A stretch of 42,278 nt of DNA from Candidatus Zixiibacteriota bacterium (GCA_024276275.1 JAJRXM010000096.1:1-42278), one strand, 5' to 3'. Counted from the stretch's first letter, positions 26,049-34,854 are shown. Program-made: numbers and translations. The notes: generated from the letters alone by a model not told the origin.

Positions 26049-26900
26049 ATGAAAAAATTGATATTTGCTTTATTCATCTTCGCTCTTGGAATGATGATAA
26101 CAAGTGACGAAGTATTCGGTCAGTCAGTTGCCGGTACAGTCACAGTTGATTCAGTGAATGCCCAAAGAGGCGATCAAATAGCAGTAGGAGTTCGTCTAAA
26201 CGGAAACACAAAAGACCTTGCAGGGTTACTCGTTCCTGTACGGTATGCAACCAACAGTCTGGCTCTTGATTCAGTGTCATTTGTAGGTTCTATGATTACC
26301 GCCGATTTTGCAGGAGTAGTTGATACTTTTTCTAATCCCGATATAATTCGAATTACCTATCTACTTGGTAATATTACAAATCCTCTACCTGTTCTTTCTT
26401 CTCCGAACGGACTTATTGCAACTTTGTTTTTCACCGTTAAATTAGATGCTCTTCCGGGAAATACTCCGATAGACTCTGTCAACTTGTATGAAGATTTTGG
26501 TGGTTTTACTAGAATTACAAATATACAATTATCTGATCCGGACGGATTAACTACATATTACCCTGATTTTAGAGCAGGTAATGTTGCTGTTCTCGTACCT
26601 ACCGATATAAATAACGGTATTAATACTTCTTTACCTACTGAATTTGCTTTAGCTCAAAACTATCCGAACCCGTTTAACCCATCTACGGTTATCTCGTTTT
26701 CTTTACCTACTGCTTCTGAAATTGAATTAGAAGTATTTAATGTATTAGGCCAGAAAGTGGAAACATTAGCATCAGGTAATTTTGCCGCAGGAATGCACAA
26801 TTTTGAGTTTAACGCCTCAAACTATCCAACTGGAGTCTTTTTCTATCGATTGACCCATCAAAAAGGGGTTGAAACCAGGAAAATGCTTCTGATAAAATAA
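26049..26900 (+). CDS. Secreted cohesin-like protein with type IX sorting domain
   Basis: The protein is 283 aa. A signal peptide (MKKLIFALFIFALGMMITS...FGQ) leads to a cohesin-like beta-sandwich of about 150 residues (DSVNAQRGDQIAVGVRLNGN...DLAGLLVPVRY ... LIATLFFTVKL). The C-terminal ~85 residues are a type IX secretion sorting domain: FALAQNYPNPFNPSTVISFS, EVFNVLGQKVETL and a final ETRKMLLIK. It should be exported across the inner membrane by Sec, secreted through the T9SS and attached to the cell surface. Cohesin-like domains bind dockerins or other partners; no dockerin is seen nearby. Expression appears to depend on the sigma-54-like promoter upstream. Confidence 0.88.
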   Translation: MKKLIFALFIFALGMMITSDEVFGQSVAGTVTVDSVNAQRGDQIAVGVRLNGNTKDLAGLLVPVRYATNSLALDSVSFVGSMITADFAGVVDTFSNPDIIRITYLLGNITNPLPVLSSPNGLIATLFFTVKLDALPGNTPIDSVNLYEDFGGFTRITNIQLSDPDGLTTYYPDFRAGNVAVLVPTDINNGINTSLPTEFALAQNYPNPFNPSTVISFSLPTASEIELEVFNVLGQKVETLASGNFAAGMHNFEFNASNYPTGVFFYRLTHQKGVETRKMLLIK

Positions 26901-26933
26901 AATAATCTTTTTTCTTTAATTGCCGATTAATAT

Positions 26934-26969
26934 AGGGATAGTCGTATACCACGATTATCCCTTATTTTA
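26934..26969. terminator. Imperfect hairpin after the surface protein gene
   Basis: AGGGATAGTCGT at 26934 pairs with ACGATTATCCCT (one mismatch), then TATTTTATT. It ends 15 bases before the kinase ATG, so it could terminate the upstream message or act on the kinase leader. Confidence 0.55.
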
Positions 26970-26984
26970 TTGAAGAAAAGAGAT

Positions 26985-28688
26985 ATGACAGAAGCAGTTA
27001 AAGAACATAAAGAGCTAAAAATCGGCGAATATCTATTGACCGGAAAAATCGGACAAGGGGGAGCAGCCGAAATTTATAAAGCTCGACAGGAATCTTTAGA
27101 TCGAGATGTTGCTATTAAAATCCTCTCGGCTAATTTTTCCGATGACCCCGAAATTGTCAGACGATTCGAACGGGAATCTAAAGTAATAGCGAAACTAAAT
27201 CATCCCAATATTGTCAATGTTATAGATAAAGGTTCCACCGGCGGTCGCTACTATTTTATCATGAACTATATTGACGGTACTTCGTTGCGAGAGGTTATCG
27301 ATTCAAATAAAATAACTCTCAAAGTCAAAATGGAAATGATAGTACAAGTCTGTAAGGCTTTAGACTATGCCCATAATAACGGGGTTATTCATAGAGATAT
27401 TAAACCTACCAACGTACTGATAGACAGACAGGGAAATGCACTTGTTGCCGACTTCGGCATTGCTCAAATAGTAGGGACTCCCGAAACCGAAATGACTTCG
27501 GCTGATATGATAATGGGCACTTTAGCATATATGTCACCCGAGCAAAAACTAAGCTCGACAAACGTTGACCAAACGACAGATATTTATGCTGTCGGTGTTA
27601 TGATATATGAAATTCTTGTAGGGAAAAAACCGTTAGGAAGATTTAAACTTCCATCTGAAATAGATAAAACTCTTGCCAAAGAATATGATGCGATAATAAC
27701 AAAATGTTTAGCCTCAGAAGCAAAAGATAGATATCAAAAAGCTGTTGAACTCAAAGATGTCATACTGGAGGTTATCAATAAGGGAGCATCTCCAATTTCA
27801 TATACCGAAATGACAGTGATCGGCTCTGATTCATTTTTGGGCAAATGTCGACATTTGGATACTATTAAAGAAACCAGATACAGCCAAACGATGCTTGTTG
27901 AAAACAGAGTTACGAAAAGGTTGTATGTTATTAAAAAACACTCACGTGGAGACCAGGGACGTAAAGAGGCTAAGTTATTAAGCACGTTAAAGCATACTAA
28001 TATTGTTGATATTTTCGGTTCCGGCGGAGACAAAAAAAATACTGTTATAATTACCGAATATGCCAAAGGCGGTTCTTTGGCAGATAGAATGGCACGGAAA
28101 TACAGTTATGAAAAAGCATTCAAAATTATGATTGCAGTTGTATCCGGTTTACAGCATGCTCATAAACATAAAATTATTCATACAAATATCCGTCCTTCAA
28201 ATATTCTTTTTGATGAAAACGATGTTCCCAAACTAACTGATTTTGGATTACCGGCTCATTACGAACCTCAGAAGAAGAAAAACTGGTACAATCCTCCTGA
28301 ACATAAACCGTCAAAACAAGGCGATATTTATTCTCTTGGAGTTGTATTACATCAGATGTTAATAGGTAGAAATCCAAGTTATGATAATGCCGGGAATTTG
28401 CGTTTGGATGATATTCAAAACGAACTTCCCGAAGCTATTCGGGATATGCTGTGTAAATTCTTAGCTATTCGAGTAAGTCGTAGGTATACCGGTTGTGAAG
28501 ATTTTCTTGCCGACTGGGATGCGTATGAAGAATATAAACTTGAAATGCTTAAGAAAAAAACGGCTGTAAAAGAACCTGAACCGATTGTTATCGAAAAGAA
28601 AACACCAATGTGGGTTTATTCGTTAATAGCTGTCGGCGGAGTGATTATTGCTCTAATTACCTTATACTTCTCCGGAAATTTACAATAA
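26985..28688 (+). CDS. Tandem protein kinase-pseudokinase with C-terminal membrane anchor
   Basis: From the ATG at 26985 the protein is 567 aa (a TTG at 26970 would add five residues). Kinase 1 (residues about 10-265) is a complete Hanks-type Ser/Thr kinase: GKIGQGGAAEIYKA, VAIKIL lysine, HRDIKPTNVL, DFGIAQ and MSPEQ. Kinase 2 (about 290-510) keeps YVIKKH and DFGLP but has HTNIRPSNIL in place of HRDxKxxN, so the catalytic Asp is lost. A Lys/Glu linker and one membrane helix (MWVYSLIAVGGVIIALITLYF, about 540-560) end the protein, giving a cytoplasmic kinase pair anchored at the inner membrane. The substrates are unknown and no phosphatase gene is close by. Confidence 0.9.
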   Translation: MTEAVKEHKELKIGEYLLTGKIGQGGAAEIYKARQESLDRDVAIKILSANFSDDPEIVRRFERESKVIAKLNHPNIVNVIDKGSTGGRYYFIMNYIDGTSLREVIDSNKITLKVKMEMIVQVCKALDYAHNNGVIHRDIKPTNVLIDRQGNALVADFGIAQIVGTPETEMTSADMIMGTLAYMSPEQKLSSTNVDQTTDIYAVGVMIYEILVGKKPLGRFKLPSEIDKTLAKEYDAIITKCLASEAKDRYQKAVELKDVILEVINKGASPISYTEMTVIGSDSFLGKCRHLDTIKETRYSQTMLVENRVTKRLYVIKKHSRGDQGRKEAKLLSTLKHTNIVDIFGSGGDKKNTVIITEYAKGGSLADRMARKYSYEKAFKIMIAVVSGLQHAHKHKIIHTNIRPSNILFDENDVPKLTDFGLPAHYEPQKKKNWYNPPEHKPSKQGDIYSLGVVLHQMLIGRNPSYDNAGNLRLDDIQNELPEAIRDMLCKFLAIRVSRRYTGCEDFLADWDAYEEYKLEMLKKKTAVKEPEPIVIEKKTPMWVYSLIAVGGVIIALITLYFSGNLQ

Positions 28689-28724
28689 ATCCTTTTTATC
28701 TTTAGCTAAACAGTTTTGAGCTGC

Positions 28725-28752
28725 ATTAGACTCTCAAGAATGAGAGCCTAAT
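28725..28752. terminator. Imperfect palindrome between convergent genes
   Basis: ATTAGACTCTCA and TGAGAGCCTAAT form a 12-bp stem with one mismatch and an AGAA loop. It lies between the convergent kinase and DUF3078 genes and may terminate both, though no strong T-run follows. Confidence 0.45.
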
Positions 28753-28780
28753 ACAGTTTAAGTATTTATTACAATTCAAT

Positions 28781-29683
28781 CTAAAACATTTTGTATACAA
28801 AACCGATTGCTACTGTTTCTTTAAAACGCCCTCTTTTACTGATTTCCTTATCATATAAAAGCTGAGTATACAAATTGACTGTAATGACTTTAGAAACCTG
28901 AGCAGAGATAATATTTTCCCAGTTTACATCAATTTTTTTCCAATCATTTTCTGTTTCTAGTCCTGCGACAGCATCGGAGCCTGAGAAGAAAAACGCTTTG
29001 TATAAAGTAAGTTTACCGGTAAATGTCATCCGCTCAGATAATTTAAAGACGGCATCGGTTACTGATTACAGACCACCGTCTGTTTGCGTAGTATCTAAAA
29101 CAGTAAAATTTAATTGGTCTGTGAGAGTATCAACAGAACTTTTAAAAATCTGACGAATACCTAAACCTAAACGAGAGGTAATAAACTGTTTATCTTTTTT
29201 ATAAAACAGTCTTGTGATACCTGCTGATTCGGTTATAGTCATAGGAGAAAAGTATTGCTTCATACTTTCGACCTGTCCGTCATAAAATTGTGTCAAAACT
29301 CTGAAAGCTACATACGGGTCAACAAATCCGCCAAGTGTAATTTTACCTACATTTTCAAAATCAATTAAATCGGTAGATTTAATGGCATTCGTCCATTTTT
29401 TCGTTTCGGCATCTTGGGTTTTAGTCTGCCCGAAAGAGATTTTAAGAGTAGATTTTAAATTAAATTTATCGGAAAGTTGTTTTTGAGCCGAAGAATTTAT
29501 ATTGCCGACCCAGTTAAACGAACCGGCTTCTCCACCGACCCATGAATCAGAGTATCCGGTTTGAGTGGTGGTTACGTCAATAACTAATGAACGGTTCCAA
29601 CCGACATCAGTAGTGTCGGCAGAAAATACATTTGCTCCTATAACGAGCAAGAGAATAAGAGAAGCTACAAATAATTTTTTCAT
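28781..29683 (-). pseudogene. DUF3078 outer-membrane-like protein interrupted by in-frame TAA
   Basis: Read on the minus strand from the ATG at 29683 (signal peptide MKKLFVASLILLLVIGANVF), the frame encodes a DUF3078-type protein: WVGGEAGSFNWVGNINSSAQ and KWTNAIKSTDLIDFENVGKI, then FVDPYVAFRVLTQFYDGQ. A TAA at 29068-29066 stops it after about 205 residues. The same frame then continues through 28781 (FKLSERMTFTGKLTLYKAFF ... IGFVYKMF), the strand pattern and terminal Phe typical of an outer-membrane beta-barrel. The full length would be 300 codons. A single-base change probably made the stop. Losing the last strands and the C-terminal Phe should block barrel assembly. Confidence 0.78.
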
Positions 29684-29699
29684 TGGTTTGATATTCTTT

Positions 29700-30515
29700 C
29701 TATTTATTATCAACTTGGTGCATGTGAACATCTTGTTGTGGGTAAGGAATCGAGATACCTTCAGCATCAAAAGTAAGTTTAACTTTTTCCATGAAATCCC
29801 AATAGAGTCCCCAGTAATCAGCAGATTTTACCCATGGGCGAACAATAAAGTTTACAGAGCTGTCTGCAAGTTCAGAAACAGCAACAACAGGAGCAGGCTC
29901 TTGCAATACTCGGTTGTCATCAGAAATCATTTTTTCTAATATCTGTTTAGCTTTTTTTAAGTCATCATCGTAGCCGATACCAAAAACCATATCAACCCGT
30001 CTGGTCTCTTTAGCCGAAAAGTTTGTGATATTTCCACCCATAATATTACTGTTTGGAATAATGACTGATTTATTATCGCCGGTTTTCATAAGAGTATTAA
30101 AAATACGAATCTCTTCAATCACGCCGGTAGCACCACCTGCTTCAACAAAATCACCTGATTTAAAAGGGCGAAAGATAATGAGCATTACACCCGATGAGAA
30201 ATTTGAAAGCGAACTCTGAAGGGCTAAACCGATAGCCAAACCTGCGGCACCCAAAATAGCTACCATTGAGGTTGTATTAACCCCCAAAGATTCTAAAGCG
30301 GCTATAACAACTATTAACAGCAAAAAGATATTTGCGATACTTGCTATAAATTTAGTCAAAGTTTCGTCGACATTTGCTTTAGTCATTACTTTTTTGAGCA
30401 ATGATACAACCATACCGGCAACGATACGACCGATAATAAAAATAGCAAGTGCAGTTAAAATCATCGGACCGTATGCCCAACACCACTCCAGTATTGCGTC
30501 TGTATACTTCTCCAT
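29700..30515 (-). CDS. mscS: MscS-family small-conductance mechanosensitive channel
   Basis: The protein is 271 aa, close to E. coli MscS length. It has three membrane helices (GPMILTALAIFIIGRIVAGMV, FIASIANIFLLLIVVIAAL and the pore helix ILGAAGLAIGLALQSSLSNFSSGVMLIIFRPF), then the MscS beta domain with VEEIRIFNTLMKTGDNKSVIIPNSNIMGGNITN. The Gly/Ala-rich pore-lining helix and the IPNS motif are diagnostic. It releases osmolytes on hypo-osmotic shock in the inner membrane. An AAGGAG site lies before the ATG. The DUF3078 pseudogene starts 16 bases downstream on the same strand. Confidence 0.92.
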   Translation of the reverse strand: MEKYTDAILEWCWAYGPMILTALAIFIIGRIVAGMVVSLLKKVMTKANVDETLTKFIASIANIFLLLIVVIAALESLGVNTTSMVAILGAAGLAIGLALQSSLSNFSSGVMLIIFRPFKSGDFVEAGGATGVIEEIRIFNTLMKTGDNKSVIIPNSNIMGGNITNFSAKETRRVDMVFGIGYDDDLKKAKQILEKMISDDNRVLQEPAPVVAVSELADSSVNFIVRPWVKSADYWGLYWDFMEKVKLTFDAEGISIPYPQQDVHMHQVDNK

Positions 30516-30640
30516 TTTTTAACTCCTTTATATTATTGTTTTTGTAAATGTATGTGTAGTTTAAGTATATAATTTAAAAGATAACGAAAAGGATGTAAAG
30601 AAGTTTATTTTATCAGTTGGAGTAAATAGTTCTATATAGA

Positions 30641-31462
30641 CTAATATGATTCATCTTCAGACGGAAAATCAGAACCGGTCACATCTTGTATATACTTTTC
30701 AACCGCATCAGAAATAATCGGACTGATATTTGCATATTCACGTAGAAATTTCGGTTTAAAATTTTCATCCCGAAGCCCAATCATGTCATTTGTCACCAAT
30801 ACTTGACCGTCACAATTAACCCCGGCACCGATACCGATTGTTGCTGTTGTTTGTAGTTCTTTAGTGATTTCAGAAGCAATCTCAGATTCCAGCAACTCAA
30901 GCACTATTGCAAAACAACCGGCTTCTTCTAATGCAAGAGCAGATTCTAAAAGATACGATTTAGATTTTTCTTTTTTCCCCTGAATTTTCGGACCGCCGAA
31001 TTTATGAATTGACTGCGGGGTAAGACCTATATGACCCATCACCGGAATACCTATATCAATAACTCTTTTAATTGTGTCGACCATTTCAAGCCCGCCTTCC
31101 ATTTTGACTGCTTCGGCGTTGCCTTCTTTTAAAAAACGTCCGGCATTATTTATGGCAGTTTCGACAGAAGGTTGATATGATAAGAAAGGCATGTCGGCGA
31201 TTAAAAGAGCTTTTGATGTACCTCGTGCGACCGCAGCTGTGTGGGCGACCATGATATCCATAGTAATCGGAAGAGTAGAAGTATGCCCATGAATAACATT
31301 ACTTGCCGAGTCACCGACCAAGATAGAATCAATACCGGCGTTATCTAAAAGCGATGCGATAAAATAATCATAAGCGGTTAATACGGTTATTTTTTTCTTT
31401 TTAGATTTTTTTATTATAAATGATTGTATGGTAACTTTTTTTCGGCTTTTTATTGATGACAT
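30641..31462 (-). CDS. panB: Ketopantoate hydroxymethyltransferase
   Basis: The protein is 273 aa, normal for PanB. Signature segments are ITVLTAYDYFIASLLDNAGID, VGDSASNVIHGHTSTLPITMD (metal and substrate site), MPFLSYQ, AVKMEGG, IPVMGHIGLTPQSIHKFGG and VLVTNDMIGL. It makes ketopantoate from 2-oxoisovalerate and methylene-tetrahydrofolate in the pantothenate/CoA pathway. The ATG follows the deoxynucleoside kinase stop with no gap, so it is the last gene of the leftward metabolic operon. The folate genes upstream supply the cofactor pathway that PanB draws on. No panC or panD lies in the window. Confidence 0.95.
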   Translation of the reverse strand: MSSIKSRKKVTIQSFIIKKSKKKKITVLTAYDYFIASLLDNAGIDSILVGDSASNVIHGHTSTLPITMDIMVAHTAAVARGTSKALLIADMPFLSYQPSVETAINNAGRFLKEGNAEAVKMEGGLEMVDTIKRVIDIGIPVMGHIGLTPQSIHKFGGPKIQGKKEKSKSYLLESALALEEAGCFAIVLELLESEIASEITKELQTTATIGIGAGVNCDGQVLVTNDMIGLRDENFKPKFLREYANISPIISDAVEKYIQDVTGSDFPSEDESY

Positions 31463-32128
31463 TTATTGTTTTTCCGTAAGATGTCCTGAGGGTGAGTAGT
31501 ATTTTTTCCCGGTTATCGGTTTTGAAATCTGTTCGATTAAATCTTCAAAATGTTCCGGATTGCTCACAAAATCTATTTCATCTGTTTTAACAACTAAAAG
31601 CGGAGTATCAGTATAGTTAAAGAAAAAATAATCATACGCTTTGTTCAGCACTTCAATATAGTCTGCACCGATAGTTTTTTCAAATGAGTAGTTTCGTTTT
31701 TGAATTCGTTTTAATAAGGTATGTGTCGAGGCTTGGAGATAAATAGCTAAATCAGGTTTAGGTATGTTTTGAGATAGGGTCGGAGCAACTTTATTGTATA
31801 AAGTTAATTCGCGGTCAGATAAATTTATCGAGGCAAAGATAGAATCTTTTGAAAAAAGATAATCGGCAACGATTCTTTCAGCAAAAAGATCTCTAACCAT
31901 AAGTTGCTGTTGTTGCTGAAAGCGAGAGATGAGAAAATACATCTGACATGAAAAAGCAAACCGTTTTGGGTTTTTATAAAAATCGACTAGAAACGGATTT
32001 TCAAACACTTCTTCCTGCAGTAGTTCAGCCTCAAGACATTCAGCCAGCATTTTAGAGAAGGTTGTTTTACCAACTCCGATAACACCTTCAACGGCTATAT
32101 ATTTTGGATTAAATATTTCGTGCGACAT
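31463..32128 (-). CDS. Deoxynucleoside kinase
   Basis: From the ATG at 32128 the protein is 221 aa (a TTG at 32146, next to GAAAAGG, would add six residues). The P-loop VEGVIGVGKTTFSKML is at residues about 10-25, and ERIVADYLFSKDSIFA is the DRS/E-x-F-type substrate and lid region. LAIYLQASTHTLLKRIQKRNYSFE is the adenine-binding end. It phosphorylates deoxynucleosides (deoxyadenosine/deoxyguanosine-type). It overlaps folK by 20 bases; folK and a kinase of this type often occur side by side. Its substrate range cannot be told from sequence alone. Confidence 0.9.
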   Translation of the reverse strand: MSHEIFNPKYIAVEGVIGVGKTTFSKMLAECLEAELLQEEVFENPFLVDFYKNPKRFAFSCQMYFLISRFQQQQQLMVRDLFAERIVADYLFSKDSIFASINLSDRELTLYNKVAPTLSQNIPKPDLAIYLQASTHTLLKRIQKRNYSFEKTIGADYIEVLNKAYDYFFFNYTDTPLLVVKTDEIDFVSNPEHFEDLIEQISKPITGKKYYSPSGHLTEKQ

Positions 32129-32618
32129 GGTCTTTATAAAGTACAACCTTTTCTTTATCAGATTTTTTCAGGAACTCGGCAATCGCTCTTTTTTTCACGG
32201 GATGTTCAATATCTGGGGTGATTTGTAAAAGCGGTATCATAGCAAAAGGACGTTTCAAAAGCTGTTTATGTGGAATAGTAAGCTCTTCAGTCTCAACTAT
32301 TTCATTACCAAACAATAGTATGTCCAAATCAATGATGCGGGGTTTTAACTTCCCTTTGTCTGTTCGGCCTATTTCTGTTTCTATTTTTTCCAAACCATTC
32401 AGAAGTTCATTCGGGCGGTATAGAAATTCAGCCATTATAACCTGATTCATAAAATCAGGGTTTTCACCTTTCATTCCTTGTGCTTCTGAGATATAAATAG
32501 CAGAAGTAGCAATGACTTCTAATCCGGGAAGAGACTCTAATTTTTCTAAAGCTCGGTCAAGATTTTTTTCTCGGTCACCTAAATTTGAACCGGAGAGAAT
32601 ATATATAGTTTCAGGCAT
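32109..32618 (-). CDS. folK: 6-hydroxymethyl-7,8-dihydropterin pyrophosphokinase
   Basis: The protein is 169 aa, normal for FolK. It has IYILSGSNLGDREKNLDRAL (substrate loop), RPNELLNGLEKIETEIGR, and the metal-binding signature KPRIIDLDILLFGN, then LTIPHKQLLKRPFAMIPLL. It transfers pyrophosphate from ATP to the pterin in folate synthesis. It follows folB by 27 bases and overlaps the deoxynucleoside kinase gene. Confidence 0.96.
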   Translation of the reverse strand: MPETIYILSGSNLGDREKNLDRALEKLESLPGLEVIATSAIYISEAQGMKGENPDFMNQVIMAEFLYRPNELLNGLEKIETEIGRTDKGKLKPRIIDLDILLFGNEIVETEELTIPHKQLLKRPFAMIPLLQITPDIEHPVKKRAIAEFLKKSDKEKVVLYKDHVARNI

Positions 32619-32645
32619 CTGTACCTCGTTGTTATATGTTACCGT

Positions 32646-33008
32646 TTAATTCTTTTGTCGGCAAATTTCTACTTCAACACAACGGATATGACCGGCAATC
32701 GGCGGATTCATTTTCCGTATACGTAATGTTACTTGATAAACAGCAAACTTGTCAAGAATCTTTTGAGTAATTTCTTCGGCTAATTTTTCTAAAAGTGAGT
32801 ATTTCTTGTTTTCAACCGATTCCCGTATGGTAAGATAGAGCGACTCATAATTGATAGTATGTTCTAAATTATCAGATTTACCCGCTTCGGTTAAATCTGT
32901 TTCGACTTCACAGTCGACCTCGAACATCCGTCCGGTCTCTTTTTCTGATTCGGATACGCCGTGGTAACCGTAAAAAGATAAACCTAAAAGTCTGATTTTA
33001 TCATTCAT
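32646..33008 (-). CDS. folB: Dihydroneopterin aldolase
   Basis: The protein is 120 aa, normal for FolB. Family marks are KIRLLGLSFYGYHGVSESEKE at the start, NYESLYLTI, SLLEKLAEEITQKIL (catalytic Glu region) and RIRKMNPPIAGHIRCVEVEI. It cleaves dihydroneopterin to hydroxymethyl-dihydropterin, the substrate of FolK encoded next. The ATG overlaps the 3' end of the aminotransferase-like gene by 8 bases, so translation is probably coupled. Confidence 0.95.
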   Translation of the reverse strand: MNDKIRLLGLSFYGYHGVSESEKETGRMFEVDCEVETDLTEAGKSDNLEHTINYESLYLTIRESVENKKYSLLEKLAEEITQKILDKFAVYQVTLRIRKMNPPIAGHIRCVEVEICRQKN

Positions 33009-34185
33009 CTGTAGTTTCGCTTTTTATTAACAGAGAAAGTTTCTTTTTTATCCGGCTGTATGCCTGCTGATAATCAGAGGGGGAGGCGGTCAAAGATAAT
33101 CGTATAAATTGTTCTCCGTTATTCCCAAATACTGTTCCCGGGATAGTTAGAATACGGTATTTCCTAAATAGTTGAGTGGCAAACTTATTAGCGGATTTTC
33201 GTTTTGATAATTTACCCCATATAAATGGAGATATATTTGATGTACCGCTTTCAATGTTTAATAACTCAAATAGTTTTTCGGCTTCTGTTTTTGATTTTGA
33301 AAATTGTTTTTGTAAAGCAGCAATATTATCAGAGGGATATTCTCTGATTCCCTCTAAAGCCAAATCTACATAATACTCGGGTATATGTTTTGAAAAAAGA
33401 GTTGCTGTTTGTGATAACCCTTCAATTATTTCTTTGCTTCCGACCGCAAATCCGAACGGAAGACGGGGCAGTCCGAATTGGTATGAAAATGAATAAACTT
33501 CCAAACCGATTCTTTTGCCGTTTTTTGTACCTATCAACGATGAATTCGGTTCACCGATAATAGATTGATATGCGGCATCATTGATAACCGCGATATTTTC
33601 CTTTGAGGCGATTGCGACTAATTTTTCTAATTCAGATTGATTGAGCGTGCATCCGGTAGGGTTATGAGGAGTATTTAGAAAAAGAAAACGGCTGACATGT
33701 CCGACACGGGTTGAGAGTTTTTTGAAATCAGGTTTCCAGTTTGTTTTCGACGATACCGAATAGCTTACAGTTTCGCCTCCTGCGGCGGTCGTAACCTTGC
33801 GATACAATGGAAATCCTAATTCGGGTACAAAGACTATATCTCCCGGTTCTATGTACGCAAGAGCGGTTGAAAAAAGAATCTGAGTTATCCCGCCTCCGAT
33901 AAATATCTCTTTTTTCGTGTTTATTTTTACCTGATGCTGTTCATATACAAAATCTGCGATTGATTCTTTGAGTTCCTCTGTTTTTTTTGCCGATGCCGGT
34001 TGTAATGATGCGGGAGTAATTGTAAGTTCTTTATCATAAGGAACATTCCAGTTGAATTTGCCTAAATCAATTAACTCGGTTTTTTTTATAAGGGACGGTT
34101 TGTCGTTATCAGGGAGAAATGAAAAAATATCAGGAGGAAATTGATAGGTGCGGTTTGCTTTATCAATGATTACTTTTTTTATCAT
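33001..34185 (-). CDS. Class I/II aminotransferase homologue lacking the PLP lysine
   Basis: The protein is 394 aa with the fold type I aminotransferase layout: GGGITQILFSTALAYIEPGD, FLNTPHNPTGCTL (PLP-phosphate and Asn/Pro loop), VINDAAY (Asp that binds the pyridine N) and FIRLSLTAS (C-terminal Arg for the carboxylate). At the Schiff-base site, where family members read S-x-S-K-x-F-G, this protein reads SFSYQFGLPRLPFGF: the Lys is Tyr235, and the following Arg is also changed. It may be a non-transaminating PLP enzyme, a binding protein or a decayed gene. The frame is fully open. It lies 15 bases after the aldolase gene and overlaps folB. Confidence 0.82.
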   Translation of the reverse strand: MIKKVIIDKANRTYQFPPDIFSFLPDNDKPSLIKKTELIDLGKFNWNVPYDKELTITPASLQPASAKKTEELKESIADFVYEQHQVKINTKKEIFIGGGITQILFSTALAYIEPGDIVFVPELGFPLYRKVTTAAGGETVSYSVSSKTNWKPDFKKLSTRVGHVSRFLFLNTPHNPTGCTLNQSELEKLVAIASKENIAVINDAAYQSIIGEPNSSLIGTKNGKRIGLEVYSFSYQFGLPRLPFGFAVGSKEIIEGLSQTATLFSKHIPEYYVDLALEGIREYPSDNIAALQKQFSKSKTEAEKLFELLNIESGTSNISPFIWGKLSKRKSANKFATQLFRKYRILTIPGTVFGNNGEQFIRLSLTASPSDYQQAYSRIKKKLSLLIKSETTDE

Positions 34186-34200
34186 GACAACCTGTTTTGT

Positions 34201-34854
34201 TTAGGAATTCCAAGCATCATCAAGCTTGGCACGCATTTTTTCAAGACGTTTGAAATCATCTGAGGGTATCGAGTTGACATTGCCTAATTGACGGGCAAGA
34301 TGCACGATACGGGCGAAATGTTCAACTGTTTCATGGCGATTGAACGCCTCTGAAAGGTCATGCCCGATTGTGAGCAGTCCGTGATTTCTGAGTAAAAAGG
34401 CGTTATGGTTATCTATAAACGGCTCAAGCGATTTTGGAATAGCGTCAGTACCCGGAGGGGCATAATCGGTAAGAGGAATCCCGCCTATAAACAAGACAAC
34501 TTCAGGGAGAATATCTTCTTTCAGTTCAATTCCTGCTGCTGCAAATGCGGTCGAATAGGGAGCATGTGAATGGACACATGAGTTTATTTCAGGGCGTGCT
34601 TTGTAAACTGCTAAGTGCATCAGCATTTCAGATGATGCCTTATTGTTGCCTTGCAGATGCTTCCCGTTTATATCGACAATAACCATTTCATCGGGTGACA
34701 TTCGCCCTTTGGCGACACCCGAGGGGGTTATCATGATTCGGTCATCATCAAGTTTGACCGAGATATTACCGTCTGTCCCTGCCAGCATACCCCGCTCGTA
34801 GAGCAGTTTTCCGATGGAGCATATATCTTTTTTCATTGTAAATGGTGTATTCAT
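34201..34854 (-). CDS. Class II aldolase/adducin family protein
   Basis: From the ATG at 34854 the protein is 217 aa (an ATG at 34836 is possible). It has the GN/GNISVKL phosphate loop, ITPSGVAKGRMSPDEMVIVD, the zinc site SCVHSHAPYSTAFAA and FLLRNHGLLTIG with the third His, and ETVEHFARI. This is the FucA/AraD/MtnB type that cleaves a C-C bond or dehydrates a phosphosugar; the exact substrate is unclear. It starts the metabolic cluster (aldolase, aminotransferase homologue, folB, folK, kinase, panB). There is no clear ribosome site, so the start is uncertain. A longer frame reaches 34983, but its extra residues do not fit the family. Confidence 0.88.
   Translation of the reverse strand: MNTPFTMKKDICSIGKLLYERGMLAGTDGNISVKLDDDRIMITPSGVAKGRMSPDEMVIVDINGKHLQGNNKASSEMLMHLAVYKARPEINSCVHSHAPYSTAFAAAGIELKEDILPEVVLFIGGIPLTDYAPPGTDAIPKSLEPFIDNHNAFLLRNHGLLTIGHDLSEAFNRHETVEHFARIVHLARQLGNVNSIPSDDFKRLEKMRAKLDDAWNS

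Noticed and set aside
9014-29683. TGA (or TAA) read as a sense codon, that is, a recoded genome
   Set aside because: Nearly all genes in the window give full-length family-size proteins under the standard code, use TGG for Trp, and show no other internal TGA. Two isolated stops in two genes, of different type (TGA and TAA), fit mutation or error better.
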